DNA from: Theodoxus fluviatilis
Lineage: Eukaryota > Mollusca > Gastropoda > Cycloneritida > Neritidae
Reading direction: 5' to 3'
DNA length: 31,742 bases
Assembly (NCBI GenBank): GCA_034096865.1
Contig: JAWQFJ010028620.1
Coordinates: 1 to 31,742 of the forward strand
Under the pieces are notes generated by a model that worked only from the letters and a program-made list of their open reading frames with translations, was not told the origin of the DNA and made no database searches. Position 1 is the stretch's first letter. Each line of letters opens with the position of its first letter. Positions 10,926 to 20,604 of the stretch are shown here, piece after piece. A program made the translations under genes and the position numbers.

Positions 10926-11031
10926 CTGCGGCCTCACCGACTCTGCGTCGTTTGGAGATCATGAAGACACTGACTTCCTCTCCCACCGTGATCTCCTCCT
11001 CCTCAGGCCCGGATTGAAAGTATCCAAAGAG
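10926..11031 (-). CDS. exon of an EF-hand/WD-repeat protein (WDR49/CFAP337-like)
   Basis: On the minus strand the exon is bordered by an acceptor (AACTACAG) and a strong donor (GTGAGT). Its 106 bases encode 35 residues beginning LFGYFQSGPEEEEITVG and ending SVFMISKRRRVGEAA, with one base left over (phase 1). The block between EF-hand and first WD repeat in WDR49/WDR64-type ciliary and flagellar proteins has this character: a GYF motif, an acidic run, then SVF..SKRRR. It joins the exon at 19673-19803 exactly in phase 0, giving VDWSE followed by LFGYF, which is the expected continuation. WD-repeat exons should follow at lower coordinates, but none was found, so they lie outside the window or were missed. 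Sense-strand TC and AC tracts lie about 110-290 bases upstream of the acceptor. Confidence 0.75.
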
Positions 11032-11134
11032 CTGTAGTTAAAAAAAGGAATCAAATACATAGTTAATATATTCCGTGGTGATCACTCAGTGTGGAGTTGA
11101 AGTGAAACATAAATACACGTTGAGAGAAATATAG

Positions 11135-11140
<6 letters not shown>

Positions 11141-11171
<31 letters not shown>

Positions 11172-11188
11172 TATGTGTGTGTGTGTTT

Positions 11189-11232
<44 letters not shown>

Positions 11233-11246
11233 CGAGAAAGAGAACG

Positions 11247-11300
<54 letters not shown>

Positions 11301-11325
11301 CGAGCGAGAGAGAGAGAGAGAGAGA
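11141..11325. repeat. (GT)n then (GA)n compound microsatellite
   Basis: (GT)n at 11141-11187 with a few interruptions, then GA-rich sequence to 11325 with GAACGA interruptions. On the strand of the flanking gene this reads (TC)n then (AC)n, close upstream of the splice acceptor at 11032. Confidence 0.95.
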
Positions 11326-11490
11326 GTTTATTCAGGGTACATGATACGCAAATGAACGTTCTGGGTTCGAAGGCATTCGACTGTTGACCTTTAAACTAAT
11401 GAGTACCGATGCTGCTATTCTTCTTTTTCTCTTTCCTCCCATTTTCCTCCCATTTTCCTTCTTCCTCTTATTCTTCCTCTTTTCTTCCCA

Positions 11491-11750
11491 TTTTCTTCTT
11501 CTTCTTCTTCTTCTTCTTCTTCTTCTTCTTCTTCTTCTTCTTCTTCTTCTTCTTCTTCTTCTTCTTCTTCTTCTTCTTCTTCTTCTTCTTCTTCTTCTTC
11601 TTCTTCCTCTTCCTCTTCCTCTTCCTCTTCCTCCTCCTCCTCCTCCTCCTCCTCCTCCTCCTCCTCCTCCTCCTCCTCCTCCTCCTCCTCCTCCTCCTCC
11701 TCCTCCTCCTCCTCCTCCTCCTCCCCCCCTCCTCCTCCTCCTCCTCCTAC

Positions 11751-11848
<98 letters not shown>

Positions 11849-11889
11849 TTCATCATCAATCATCATCAGTCATCATCAGTCATCATCAG

Positions 11890-11935
<46 letters not shown>

Positions 11936-12340
11936 TCATCAGACATTATCAAACATCATCAAATATCATCGTCATCATCGTCATCATCATCATCTCCTCT
12001 TCCTCCTCCTCCTCCTCCTTCTCCTCCTGCTCCTCCTCCTCCTCCTCCTCCTCCTCCTGCTCCTCCTGCTCCTCCTCCTCCTCCTCCTCCTCCTCCTCCT
12101 CCTCCTCCTCCTCCTCCTCCTCCTCCTCCTCCTCCTCCTCCTCCTCCTCCTCCTCCTCCTCCTCCTCCGTCTTCTTCTTTTTCTGCTTCTCCGTCTTCTT
12201 CTTTTTCTGCTTCTACTGCATCTGCTGATTCTACTGCTTCTGCTGCTGCTACTGCTTTTACTGCTTCTGTTGTTTTTACTGCTTCTGCTGTTGCTGCTTC
12301 TACCGCTTCTGCTGCTACTGTTGCAGCTCTTCCTCCTCCT
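11491..12340. repeat. compound triplet array: (TTC)n, (TTCCTC)n, (TCC)n, (ATC)n, (TCC)n, (TGC/TTC) variants
   Basis: Order on the + strand: about 38 TTC units (11493-11606), TTCCTC units, about 30 TCC units (to ~11722), about 32 TCA units (11751-11848), degenerate ATC, a second TCC block (pure at 12069-12168), then decayed CTT/CTG triplets. Bases 11491-11748 are 258 uninterrupted pyrimidines. The large open frames here (poly-Leu, poly-Pro, poly-Ser, poly-Gly, poly-Arg) are repeat translations and not proteins. The array is inside the intron of the minus-strand EF-hand gene, where the transcript would carry GAA and GGA repeats. Confidence 0.96.
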
Positions 12341-14437
12341 GCTCCTCTGTCTTCTTGCTCCTGGTCGTACTCAACTGTTTCCTTTCCTGCTTCCATCTTC
12401 CTTTTCCTTTTTTGACCATTGTCACCACCATCACATGAATCACTACCAACACCATTTTAATCCTCATCACTCTCTTTGGAGACCCAAAACCTTCGTTTCC
12501 GTGACTACACAAGTAACAAAACTTGTGATCCGTAGAATGGCCTCGAAATATTGACAGTGGCAATCTTACTGCATTATCCATTTCATACGAAGGGTGTTCT
12601 CACAAAGGTAACACATATTCATATATGTAGCAATTTCAAGAAAGGTTTGCAACTATACACATACATGGAATTTGTGAAGGAAATATAGGTGTTAGAATGT
12701 GGTAGACCTAAAAAGTTAAGCGACATTACTTCCAAACGCGACGCTTTATAGGCGTAGCAAGGTATGTAGAAGTTTTAATGATGTCAAACATTACAGAACT
12801 TAGGCTGAAGATGAAGACTTCGTGCACCAGACCTAAAAAAGGCTAAAGGCAACAACACGTTTTCCAATAGTTGAGCGCTATTTCAATTCTATATCAAACC
12901 ACATCTCACACTCGCTTATTTTTCCCACAGGGAACGCTTTCCATTTAGAAGTGACAGGTTAGTACGACCAAGCGCGTCCGATAGACTTCACCGTGCACTA
13001 TTTCCTTAACGGGCAAAGGAAGCACTGTGTGGGCTGGAGAGCAGGAAATGGTGTTACTCGGTAGCTAACGACGTGAACACTTGCACCCAATGCGATTTAC
13101 TTTCCCCTATTGACAGCCTGTCGCTCTCCTGGTGCAGATGGACAGCACGCGTTATGGATGGCCGGTTTTATTATTGTTTTTCTACATCGAGTTCCAATCT
13201 TTTCAAGAAATTAAGTCTGCAGAGGCATTTTATCGTGTCCTTGCCCCGTCTGGCAGGATACGTTTGAAAGGATAAATCAACTCATGTTTGGTCTCCTTCG
13301 AAATAAAGCCACCAAACAGTGACGAGAAATGAACCGATTTCTTTTGTCTAGTGTGGAGTGTAACGTCAACACTTTTTGTGTGTGTTGCAAGATACAAATC
13401 TTTAGCTTGCTATGCGTGAAGACTCATATGATAAAACTTATCAAGAAGAGTGCATTGTGTTATTCACAAAACAGCACAGCAATATAAGAAATAGCGATAA
13501 TAATATAATAAATAGGATAAAGGACAAGAAACATCCATATATAGAAAAGAATCGGAAGGGCCAAGATGCGTCGGCTTTTTTCAGCAGCATTTAAATACGA
13601 ACTGCGCGTATCTGTAATGCAATTATTGATGTCCATGTAGTCAGCGATTAACATACTCTACCATTGAATCTAAAGTTCAAATCATCATTTCGTCACGTGT
13701 TTTAGAAACGTAACACAACAAAAACAGGAAGGAAAACTTCGTCGGGAGCAGACCCACGAGCGTGTCTTAGCAAACACGAAACTTGACGCATTTTTTTGAA
13801 AGTATCGATTTGTGACATGGATGGGGACTGAAAGAGTCGAAAACATTTTTTGTCTGGTGCATTAACAGCCTGGTCACACCGCTCGCAAGTTTACAGCGCT
13901 GCCAGACAGGGTGGAGCCTGGTTTAATCCACAGCTGTCTGCAAAATCACGGGGTTGGTCTTCTCTTTGTGCCTGGTTTTAGCGCTTCCCTCCGTTCTGAG
14001 ACCGAGAAAGTACGGCTGCAATTGTGCTGAGGTCGCCGTTCTGTCGAGCTCCAAGTGCTCTCCATATCTCTGTTCCTTCCACAGACAATTCAACGTCTAT
14101 CGTGAAAAAGGAGGCCGGTGTTGGACTCGTTGATGTAGAGAAAAGAAGCCTCCTTACTTCTTTTCTCTACAGACAATTCAAGATGGAGTAGCGTACTCCA
14201 GCCATGGATTCTGCAGAGAGGCTGCGACACGGCGCTGACGCCTTATGGCATCAGTGCAAATCTCCTTCCCGTATTTTTCCCCCGCTCGTGTTCTTTGTGA
14301 AGATTCGCAATGATATGGGAAAATAATAACCTCGAAATTGAATCCGAAAGAGCAGATTAAGAATACTCATGCATTTTGGTTGCAGAGCAATTCAATTTCA
14401 ATACAATTATGGGATGCGATACTTTATGTTGGCAAGC
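12341..14437. other. intronic sequence, no recognised gene
   Basis: Part of the presumed 8.6 kb intron. It contains a hairpin/direct-repeat cluster at 14081-14181 (listed separately) and a short palindrome near 14185-14201 (TGGAGTA-GCG-TACTCCA). No other coding or mobile feature is seen. Confidence 0.5.
14081..14181. repeat. direct repeat flanking a perfect 14-bp inverted repeat
   Basis: ACAGACAATTCAA occurs at 14081-14093 and 14169-14181. Between the copies, GTAGAGAAAAGAAG (14135-14148) and its exact reverse complement (14157-14170) enclose an 8-base loop. AAGGAGGC (14108-14115) and GCCTCCTT (14148-14155) form a second, mutually exclusive stem. Confidence 0.85.
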
Positions 14438-14442
14438 CATGG
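14438..14442. repeat. target site duplication, left copy
   Basis: CATGG, identical to 19416-19420, directly borders the LTR. Five bases is the usual Ty3/gypsy duplication length. Confidence 0.92.
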
Positions 14443-14658
14443 TGTTGTGTTCCGAGCGTTGTACTTCTTCAATCAATAAAGACTGGAGGCTTGTTAGTAT
14501 TTCAACTTTGAGAATTTACTACTTCTTCTTACAGTATAATTCCGCGTGTTCTAGGACATGGCGCCCGACGATTCCCGGCGCATGCGCGCATAATGCGTAG
14601 ACAAAACCAAGTGATAAACTCGTAGGCGAAACCAAGTGATAAACATGATAACACGACA
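14443..14658 (-). repeat. 3' LTR of the gypsy element
   Basis: 216 bases, 99.5% identical to 19200-19415. On the element strand it starts TGTCGTG and ends ACACAACA. No clear AATAAA was found on the element strand (one occurs on the opposite strand), so the polyadenylation signal is unclear. Confidence 0.96.
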
Positions 14659-14671
14659 TCTTCCCCTCTTT
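14659..14671 (-). other. polypurine tract
   Basis: AAAGAGGGGAAGA on the element strand, touching the 3' LTR. This is the primer for plus-strand DNA synthesis. Confidence 0.85.
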
Positions 14672-14806
14672 GAGATTTTGCAAAAATCAGCCCAGTGGCT
14701 AGTTATTCATTAGAGTCTGTGATAACCGAGAAGGGAGATAAATTCACTTTAAAAGTTAAAAGTTCAGATCAATGTGTCCTGCATTCCAACAATGTTAAAA
14801 AAATTG

Positions 14807-17800
14807 TTAGTTATCCTGGAAGCGGATTGGTCTGGTAACAATGCGGCCGCTGCGGGTCATCGTCACGGCTGGACTGCTGTTGCCCTCGGGAGGTCGGACT
14901 GGAGGTAGACCACCACTGGCAGTGTCGGAACTGTTGACATCTGGCGGGCGTTGACCGACCTGGACGACGGACTTGCCCCGGCTCGGACTGGTACCTGACT
15001 CTGAATTGTGACTGTCAGAGTCGTTGCAGCTGGGACGTGCTGCATTGTAGCTGGGACTGCCACAATCTCTCTTCTGGTCTCTGGATACAGGGACAGGGAT
15101 AACGTGACTGGACAGGGACAGGCGCTTGTGGACCGTGCTGGGGTTAGGACGGGACCGCTCAGGCTGAGGACTGTGGAACAGCCTGAGATGACGACGATTT
15201 CGCCGGAAGTTCTTGCCGTTAGGCGTTTGTACCACATAGGATCTTGGTGCACACTGCTGTTGGACGATGGCTGGACTTCCCCACTTCTTCTCGTTGTCCA
15301 GCTTCTGGAGAACTGGGTCACCTGGCGAAAGTTCTCCCAGTGGACGGACTCCGTGGCGTCTGTCGAATACTTTCTTGTATGCTGCTTTGTGTTCTCTATC
15401 CTTGTCCACCACAGACTTCCTTTCATAACTTGGCGCAAGGTTTTCAGGCAGGGTTGGGAGTGTTGTACGAAGCTTTCGGCCGAATGCTAGCTCGGCTGGA
15501 CTCTTGCCTGTCGCTGCGATAGGAGTGGCTCTGTGGGCAAGTAGTGCTATCATTGGCTCCTTCTGGCCCAGAATCTTCTTGGCTTCTTGTACAGCTCTCT
15601 CAGCTTCGCCGTTTGCTTGCGGGTAGTGCGGGGATGTGGTGATGTGTTCAAAGCCCCAACGCTGTGAAAACTGCTTGAACTCTGATGATGTGAACTGACG
15701 GCCATTGTCAGTAATGAGTGTTTCTGGAATCCCGTGACGAGCAAACATGTTGGACATCCGTCCGATGACTTCTGAAGAGGTGATGTTTCTGAGGTAGGCT
15801 ATCTCGAGGTATCTTGAGAAGTAGTCTATCAGTACAAGGTACTGCTTTCCCTTGAGTTCACAAAGATCAGCTGCACACTTCTGGAATGGCCTATCTGGTA
15901 GTTCTGTTGTGATGAGTGGTTCTTTTCGCTGAGCAGCCTGTTTCTCTTGACAGTGCTTGCAGTTGCGGACGATTTGCTTGATGCGCGTGCCGACTCCTGG
16001 CCACCAGCACGCTGCGTTCGCTCTCTCACGGCACTTTACGATGCCGAGATGACCGTCATGGATCCTTGCTAGGATTTCATCTCTCATGGACGCTGGTATC
16101 ACGATGCGGCTGCCTCTGGTGAGCAGGCCGTTGTTCTCGCTGAGTTCGCCGCGGACTTCGAAGAGATCACGCAGTCCTTCCTCAACATCTGACGCGTACA
16201 CTGGCCATCCTTCTCGCACGTAGTGTAATGCTGCTTGGATCAAACTGTCTTTCTTGGTTTCTTCTGCCAGTTCTTTCAGCTTCTTGTCCGGCATGTGGTA
16301 GGACCAGGACAGGTTCACGCTGTCGACGTAGTCTGCCACGTCTTCGATGAGTAGCTCCACTCTGCTCACATCTTCTTCTTTGTACTTCTGTGGGCTGCGA
16401 GAAAGAGTGTCTGCCACGACGAGCTGCTTTCCCGGCACGTACTCTGCGATGGGGTTGAATCTCATGAGTCGCATGAGCATTCTCTGGCATCTGACTGGGG
16501 TGTCCTCAAGGTTCTTGTAGTTGATGATGGGGACGAGAGGCTTGTGATCAGTCTCTAGCTTGAAACTGGACAGGCCAACCAGGTAGCGGCTGAACTTCTC
16601 ACAGGCGTAGACAGCTGCGAGAGTTTCCTTCTCGATTTGTGCGTACCTGCGCTCAGTGGGTGTCAAGGTACGTGAACAGTACGCTACCGGCTTGAGGATT
16701 CCGTCAGGGTATTGCTGTAGCAGGACTCCACCTACTCCATAGCTGCTTGCATCTGCACTCACTGTTGTGGGCTTTCTTGGGTCGTAGAAGGCAAGTGTGG
16801 GTGTTGACGTCAGCATCTTCTTCACCTCACTCATGGCTTTGATCTGCGCTGGCCCCCATGACCAGGCTCTGTCGTTCTCCAAAAGTTCTGTCACTGGCCG
16901 CAGTACTGTCGACAGGTTCGGCAAGTATCGGCCCAGAAAGTTGATCATGCCCAGAACTCTCCTCAACTCCGTCACGTTGGTGGGGTCTGGCATGTTGGTG
17001 ATGGCTTCAACCTTGGTCGGATCTGGAGAGACTCCGTTCTTGCTGATGCGATGCCCAAGAAACTCGATCTCTTGCTTTCTCAGCTCGCACTTGTCTGGGT
17101 TGAGCTTGAGGTTGACACTGGCTAGTTTCTTCATGACGCCGCCCAGGTGGCGCTCATGGGACAGCTCGTCTTCGCTGTAGACGAGGATATCGTCGAAGAA
17201 GCAGACGACGTTGCTCTGATCCTTCAAGATGTTTTCGACTGTGCGTTGAAAAATCTCAGGCGCTGAGGATATTCCGAAAGGGAGTCTCTTGTAAAAATAT
17301 CTCCCGGATGTTGGGGTTATGAACGTGGTGAGCTTTGCTGTCGAAGGGTCGAGAGGCAACTGCCAGAAGCCTGAAGTCGCGTCGAGCTTGCTGAAGAACG
17401 CTGACCCCGATAGCTTGTGCAGAATGTCGTCGAGGGTTGGAAGGATGTACCTCTCCCGCTTCACAGCCAGATTGAGCTTCTTGAAATCTGTGCAAATCCT
17501 CACGTCGCCGGACTTTTTCAGTACTGGTACGATGGGAGCGCACCAGTCTGTAGGTTCAGTCACTGCTTCTATGATGCCTTTGGCTTCCATCCTGGCCAAC
17601 TCTTTGTTGACTTTCTCCAACAGTGGTATTGGTATTCTGCGCGCTTTGTGTAGGCTGTAAGGTTGTACATCGTCTCTCAGCAATATTTTCACTGGGGTGC
17701 AGTCGACTGGTTTCTCATCCAGTGCACCGAAGGGTAGCCTGTCGATGGTGTCGATTCTTTTTACGAGACCCATCCTTGTTGACGCTTCTCGGCTGAGAAG

Positions 17801-19066
17801 ATTGTCGGTCTTCGAATTCACGACGAAGATCCAAAGTGGGAATGGCTTATCGTGGACTCTGGTGACTGCTTCGAACTGTCCCAGGCACTCCATCACGCCG
17901 CCAGCGCTGCGCAGAATCGTGTTAGATTTCCGTAGCTGTGGTCGTGGACTCATGTTGTTGTACTGGGCTGCCGAAATGACGCTCACATCTGCCCCTGTGT
18001 CGATCTTGAACGTGATTTTGCTGTTTTCAACTGTCAAGACTGTAGTCCACGGTGGTTCGTTGTTGGTCCCACTGTTCACTGGCCCAATGAAGATTTCTTC
18101 TTGTGTCACGCTGTGTACTTCGTCCTCTTCTTCTCCTCCTCTTTCTTCATACTGGTAGTCGTAGTAGTCGTAGTGGTGCTCTTCCACTGAGTGCATCGAT
18201 TTGCTTCTGCATACTGCTGCGAAGTGGTTTGGCTTTGAACAATTTCTGCACCTTTTTCCCTGTGCAGGACAGATCTCTGTGTTGCTATGGTGACGACCAC
18301 ATCTTGAGCATGATGATGAGTATCCTCCTCTCCCTCTCTGCGAGAAGTGATTTCCACGGCCGCGTGGACTGCCACTGGTATGCTGGTTCTGCTGACCGCC
18401 GCCCCTATGGCCAGAGCCGCCGCTCTGTGGATGATGACTGCCGGATCTGTCACCTCGATTACCGTTGTAACCGCTGCGCCTACCGCCTCTGTGATGGCCC
18501 CCACTGGCCCCTCTGCAGCTGTGGACTGCATCGATCGTCTGGCGTTGCTCTGTTAGCTGTGTCTTTACTTGTTCATATTGTCGTGCTGCAGTGATGGCAT
18601 CTTGAAGTGTCAGTGTCGGTGTCAGTTGGAGCTTTTCTGAGAGCTCGCGATCAAGAACTCCAAGGACAAGACGATCTCGGATTGCTTCGTCTTTGTTCGG
18701 TATCTGTGCTAGATTTGCCAGATCGTACAATTCTCTCACGTAGGCTTCTATGGTTTCCCCCTGCTTCTGGTTGCATGAGTGGAACCTGGCTCTTTCATGA
18801 ATGACATTTACTCGCGGAATGAAGTAGCCATCAAATTTCTCCAGAATAGTCGCGTAGACTTTTCCTTCTTCTTCCGACAGTTGAAAAGACGTCAGAATCT
18901 TCTCTGCGTCTGCACCCATAACGTAGATAAGAGTACTTATCTGGATTTCCGCGTCTTCTTTGTGCAGCTTTGAAGCCGTGAAGAATCGCTGGAAACGTTG
19001 CTTCCACTCGGGCCATGCTGTAGGATTGCTGAAGTCGAAGTTTTCCGGAGGCTTGAACGGACCCAT
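14807..19066 (-). CDS. gag-pol polyprotein of the Ty3/gypsy element
   Basis: One intact frame of 1,419 codons from the ATG at 19066 (an in-frame GTG lies two codons upstream). Residues 1-180 are a gag capsid-like region rich in helices. A Gly/Arg/His-rich basic stretch follows. Two zinc knuckles come next: 253-266 (C-x2-C-x3-H-x5-C) and 273-286 (C-x2-C-x4-H-x4-C). The aspartic protease has FKIDTGADVSVIS with Asp355. Reverse transcriptase spans about 495-675 with Asp562 and the FFDD box (Asp625, Asp626; FFDD instead of the usual YxDD). RNase H has Asp771, Glu814, Asp840 and Asp886. Integrase has the HHCC finger (His1003, His1006, Cys1036, Cys1039) and catalytic Asp1067, Asp1120 and Glu1156 with D-35-E spacing. 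The C-terminal 120 residues are Ser/Pro-rich, with no chromodomain. Gag and pol share one frame with no stop or shift, so their ratio must be set by processing. All catalytic residues are present. Confidence 0.96.
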   Translation of the reverse strand: MGPFKPPENFDFSNPTAWPEWKQRFQRFFTASKLHKEDAEIQISTLIYVMGADAEKILTSFQLSEEEGKVYATILEKFDGYFIPRVNVIHERARFHSCNQKQGETIEAYVRELYDLANLAQIPNKDEAIRDRLVLGVLDRELSEKLQLTPTLTLQDAITAARQYEQVKTQLTEQRQTIDAVHSCRGASGGHHRGGRRSGYNGNRGDRSGSHHPQSGGSGHRGGGQQNQHTSGSPRGRGNHFSQRGRGGYSSSCSRCGRHHSNTEICPAQGKRCRNCSKPNHFAAVCRSKSMHSVEEHHYDYYDYQYEERGGEEEDEVHSVTQEEIFIGPVNSGTNNEPPWTTVLTVENSKITFKIDTGADVSVISAAQYNNMSPRPQLRKSNTILRSAGGVMECLGQFEAVTRVHDKPFPLWIFVVNSKTDNLLSREASTRMGLVKRIDTIDRLPFGALDEKPVDCTPVKILLRDDVQPYSLHKARRIPIPLLEKVNKELARMEAKGIIEAVTEPTDWCAPIVPVLKKSGDVRICTDFKKLNLAVKRERYILPTLDDILHKLSGSAFFSKLDATSGFWQLPLDPSTAKLTTFITPTSGRYFYKRLPFGISSAPEIFQRTVENILKDQSNVVCFFDDILVYSEDELSHERHLGGVMKKLASVNLKLNPDKCELRKQEIEFLGHRISKNGVSPDPTKVEAITNMPDPTNVTELRRVLGMINFLGRYLPNLSTVLRPVTELLENDRAWSWGPAQIKAMSEVKKMLTSTPTLAFYDPRKPTTVSADASSYGVGGVLLQQYPDGILKPVAYCSRTLTPTERRYAQIEKETLAAVYACEKFSRYLVGLSSFKLETDHKPLVPIINYKNLEDTPVRCQRMLMRLMRFNPIAEYVPGKQLVVADTLSRSPQKYKEEDVSRVELLIEDVADYVDSVNLSWSYHMPDKKLKELAEETKKDSLIQAALHYVREGWPVYASDVEEGLRDLFEVRGELSENNGLLTRGSRIVIPASMRDEILARIHDGHLGIVKCRERANAACWWPGVGTRIKQIVRNCKHCQEKQAAQRKEPLITTELPDRPFQKCAADLCELKGKQYLVLIDYFSRYLEIAYLRNITSSEVIGRMSNMFARHGIPETLITDNGRQFTSSEFKQFSQRWGFEHITTSPHYPQANGEAERAVQEAKKILGQKEPMIALLAHRATPIAATGKSPAELAFGRKLRTTLPTLPENLAPSYERKSVVDKDREHKAAYKKVFDRRHGVRPLGELSPGDPVLQKLDNEKKWGSPAIVQQQCAPRSYVVQTPNGKNFRRNRRHLRLFHSPQPERSRPNPSTVHKRLSLSSHVIPVPVSRDQKRDCGSPSYNAARPSCNDSDSHNSESGTSPSRGKSVVQVGQRPPDVNSSDTASGGLPPVRPPEGNSSPAVTMTRSGRIVTRPIRFQDN

Positions 19067-19186
19067 CTTCACTGTTTCTTCTTAGACCAGTACAACGTGA
19101 AAACGGTTCTAGAAAATTCCGCAGCGAGATTAGGATCTCAGTTCGTTCAGCACGCGTACAGTTCACAGTTCACCGCTGTTGCGTTT

Positions 19187-19199
19187 ACCGCTGCCACCA
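19187..19199 (-). other. primer binding site (tRNA-Leu type)
   Basis: On the element strand TGGTGGCAGCGGT follows the 5' LTR with no gap. Its complement ends in CCA and matches the 3' acceptor end typical of animal tRNA-Leu (AAG-type) for 13 bases. Confidence 0.75.
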
Positions 19200-19415
19200 T
19201 GTTGTGTTCCGAGCGTTGTACTTCTTCAATCAATAAAGACTGGAGGCTTGTTAGTATTTCAACTTTGAGAATTTACTACTTCTTCTTACAGTATAATTCC
19301 GCGTGTTCTAGGACATGGCGCCCGACGATTCCCGGCGCATGCGCGCATAATGCGTAGACAAAACCAAGTGATAAACTCGCAGGCGAAACCAAGTGATAAA
19401 CATGATAACACGACA
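19200..19415 (-). repeat. 5' LTR of the gypsy element
   Basis: 216 bases with the same ends as the other LTR. It should hold the element's promoter, though no TATA box stands out. Confidence 0.96.
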
Positions 19416-19420
19416 CATGG
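19416..19420. repeat. target site duplication, right copy
   Basis: CATGG, identical to the left copy. Confidence 0.92.
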
Positions 19421-19672
19421 TATGAAAGCAGGTAAACGTCGTGAGAGTTGTTTTTTGCAGCTCAAGTTCAAACACTGATTTACGAACTTGAGTAATATGA
19501 ACTTTTTTTTAATCACACCGCAGCATAGAGTAAGCACGCTGTTACAAGTAACAAGAACGTTACTCACGCAATATGAAAAAAGCTGCAGGGAAGAGATAAG
19601 GGAGGGCGGGGGGAAATAGTTTTGGAAGCCCTCCACTGTTACAACGTGGCTCGTCACAGGGGCTTTACTCAC

Positions 19673-19803
19673 CTCACTCCAGTCCACTTTGGCGTCGGGA
19701 TTGGTGGAGATCTTCCTGTACAGAGCTTTGAGGTCCTGGTTGCGGATATCCGAGCCAAACAGCTCCCGGATTTTCTCGCAAAACTGGTCATACCGAAGGT
19801 TCT
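19673..19803 (-). CDS. EF-hand exon of a WDR49/CFAP337-like protein
   Basis: On the minus strand a pyrimidine-rich acceptor (TTTTTTTCTTCTCCAG) and a strong donor (GTGAGTAA) border 131 bases. After two bases that complete a split codon (xAG), 43 codons read NLRYDQFCEKIRELFGSD, then IRNQDLKALYRK, then ISTNPDAKVDWSE. This is a helix-loop-helix of EF-hand form. Its loop ends in DWSE and the exon ends exactly there in phase 0. The wording is that of the EF-hand found before the WD repeats in WDR49/WDR64-type axonemal proteins; a ciliary role is family knowledge and is not shown here. The next exon (10926-11031) continues with LFGYF. The loop lacks some of the usual Ca-binding Asp positions, so binding is uncertain. 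Confidence 0.8.
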
Positions 19804-20480
19804 CTGGAGAAGAAAAAAACCACAGACGTAAGATCGTGTTGACTATGGTGGAGAAATAGTGTGAGACCTGCTAGAAAGATTTACAGTATAGCAGAGCATA
19901 GCGTTACGTCGTGTTGTGTTGTTTATGATTGCATTGTTTGTAGTGAGTGGTGAATCGTTGTACTGTATTTCACTGTGCTGTATTTCACTGTAAAAAAATT
20001 GCGCAACAACGAGTTAGCGCGTCTTTAGCAAAGCTGTCTGCTATACCAACATTCTCTAGCAAGTGTTCACATCTCTGAATAACATCCGTTCCCACTAGAA
20101 AGCGTGGGCTGAGGTCTTACCCCAAGAAATGACTGTTTTACGTCGTGTGTGACGGTGGTAACATTCCATTGTGTTTTGGGACGCCTTCAATTGTTGCTCC
20201 AACACCCAAAAAAGGAAAACTATATAAAAGCGCGTTCTCTCCTCATTCAAATCGACGTACATGTAGTCATCAAGTTATATTGCATTTCTTGTTTGCTTCT
20301 TTTACTCACTCGCCTTTTCCCTCACTTTTTCAACCGAGCATGTTTCGTTCTTTCTCTTTGTCTGTTGAAAGTGCTGGAATTTACTAGAACATCATGGTGT
20401 CTTCCAGATTATACGCCAGCCCTCTACACAACTCCGTTGCATAGTTACATGACGCAGCCAGGTCGCGGATTTCGTTTGAC
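19804..20480. other. intron/intergenic, no recognised gene
   Basis: On the minus strand this is upstream of the 131-bp exon. A + strand TATA-like motif is listed separately. No coding signal is convincing. Confidence 0.45.
20221..20230 (+). promoter_or_regulatory. TATA-box-like motif
   Basis: TATATAAAAG followed by GCGCG, a textbook TATA box with a GC-rich shoulder. No gene is visible directly downstream, so its use is unproven. Confidence 0.3.
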
Positions 20481-20488
20481 GTGTTACG

Positions 20489-20571
20489 TGACGTCACTTC
20501 GCGCAGCTTCCTGAGTGTCTATTGTAGTCTCGTTCTCGAAAGTTCTAGATAGCCTGCAAACAGTATTTAAG
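20489..20571 (+). promoter_or_regulatory. stress-type promoter cluster: CRE, heat-shock element, TATA-like box
   Basis: TGACGTCA (full CRE) lies at 20489-20496. GTTCTCGAAAGTTCTAGA (20532-20549) is a heat-shock element of three perfect alternating pentamers (TTC, GAA, TTC) and most of a fourth. TATTTAAG follows at 20564-20571. Order and spacing resemble heat-shock gene promoters. The start site would fall near 20592-20600, at the left edge of the 24-bp repeat array. Confidence 0.45.
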
Positions 20572-20604
20572 CAGAGCGGAGTGAGAGCGTGGGAGACAAG
20601 TGAA

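Larger units (their letters stand above)
14443..19415 (-). mobile_element. complete Ty3/gypsy LTR retrotransposon
   Basis: A 4,973-bp element with all parts present: two 216-bp LTRs (TG...CA ends), a 5-bp target duplication, a primer binding site directly next to the 5' LTR, a polypurine tract directly next to the 3' LTR, and one uninterrupted gag-pol frame. The LTRs differ at a single base (14623 T versus 19380 C), so insertion is recent and the copy may be able to move. Domain order (protease, reverse transcriptase, RNase H, integrase) places it in Ty3/gypsy. The single frame without chromodomain and with a tRNA-Leu-type primer site recalls the Mag/SURL-like lineages of marine invertebrates (inference). 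It lies in the same orientation as the surrounding EF-hand gene. Confidence 0.97.

Noticed and set aside
11332..12554. Open frames of 145-381 codons on both strands
   Set aside because: They are translations of TTC/TCC/ATC triplet arrays (poly-Leu, Pro, Ser, Ile, Gly, Arg); length comes from the 3-base period.
15008..18594. Open frames on the + strand and in other minus frames across the gypsy element
   Set aside because: Shadows of the gag-pol frame.
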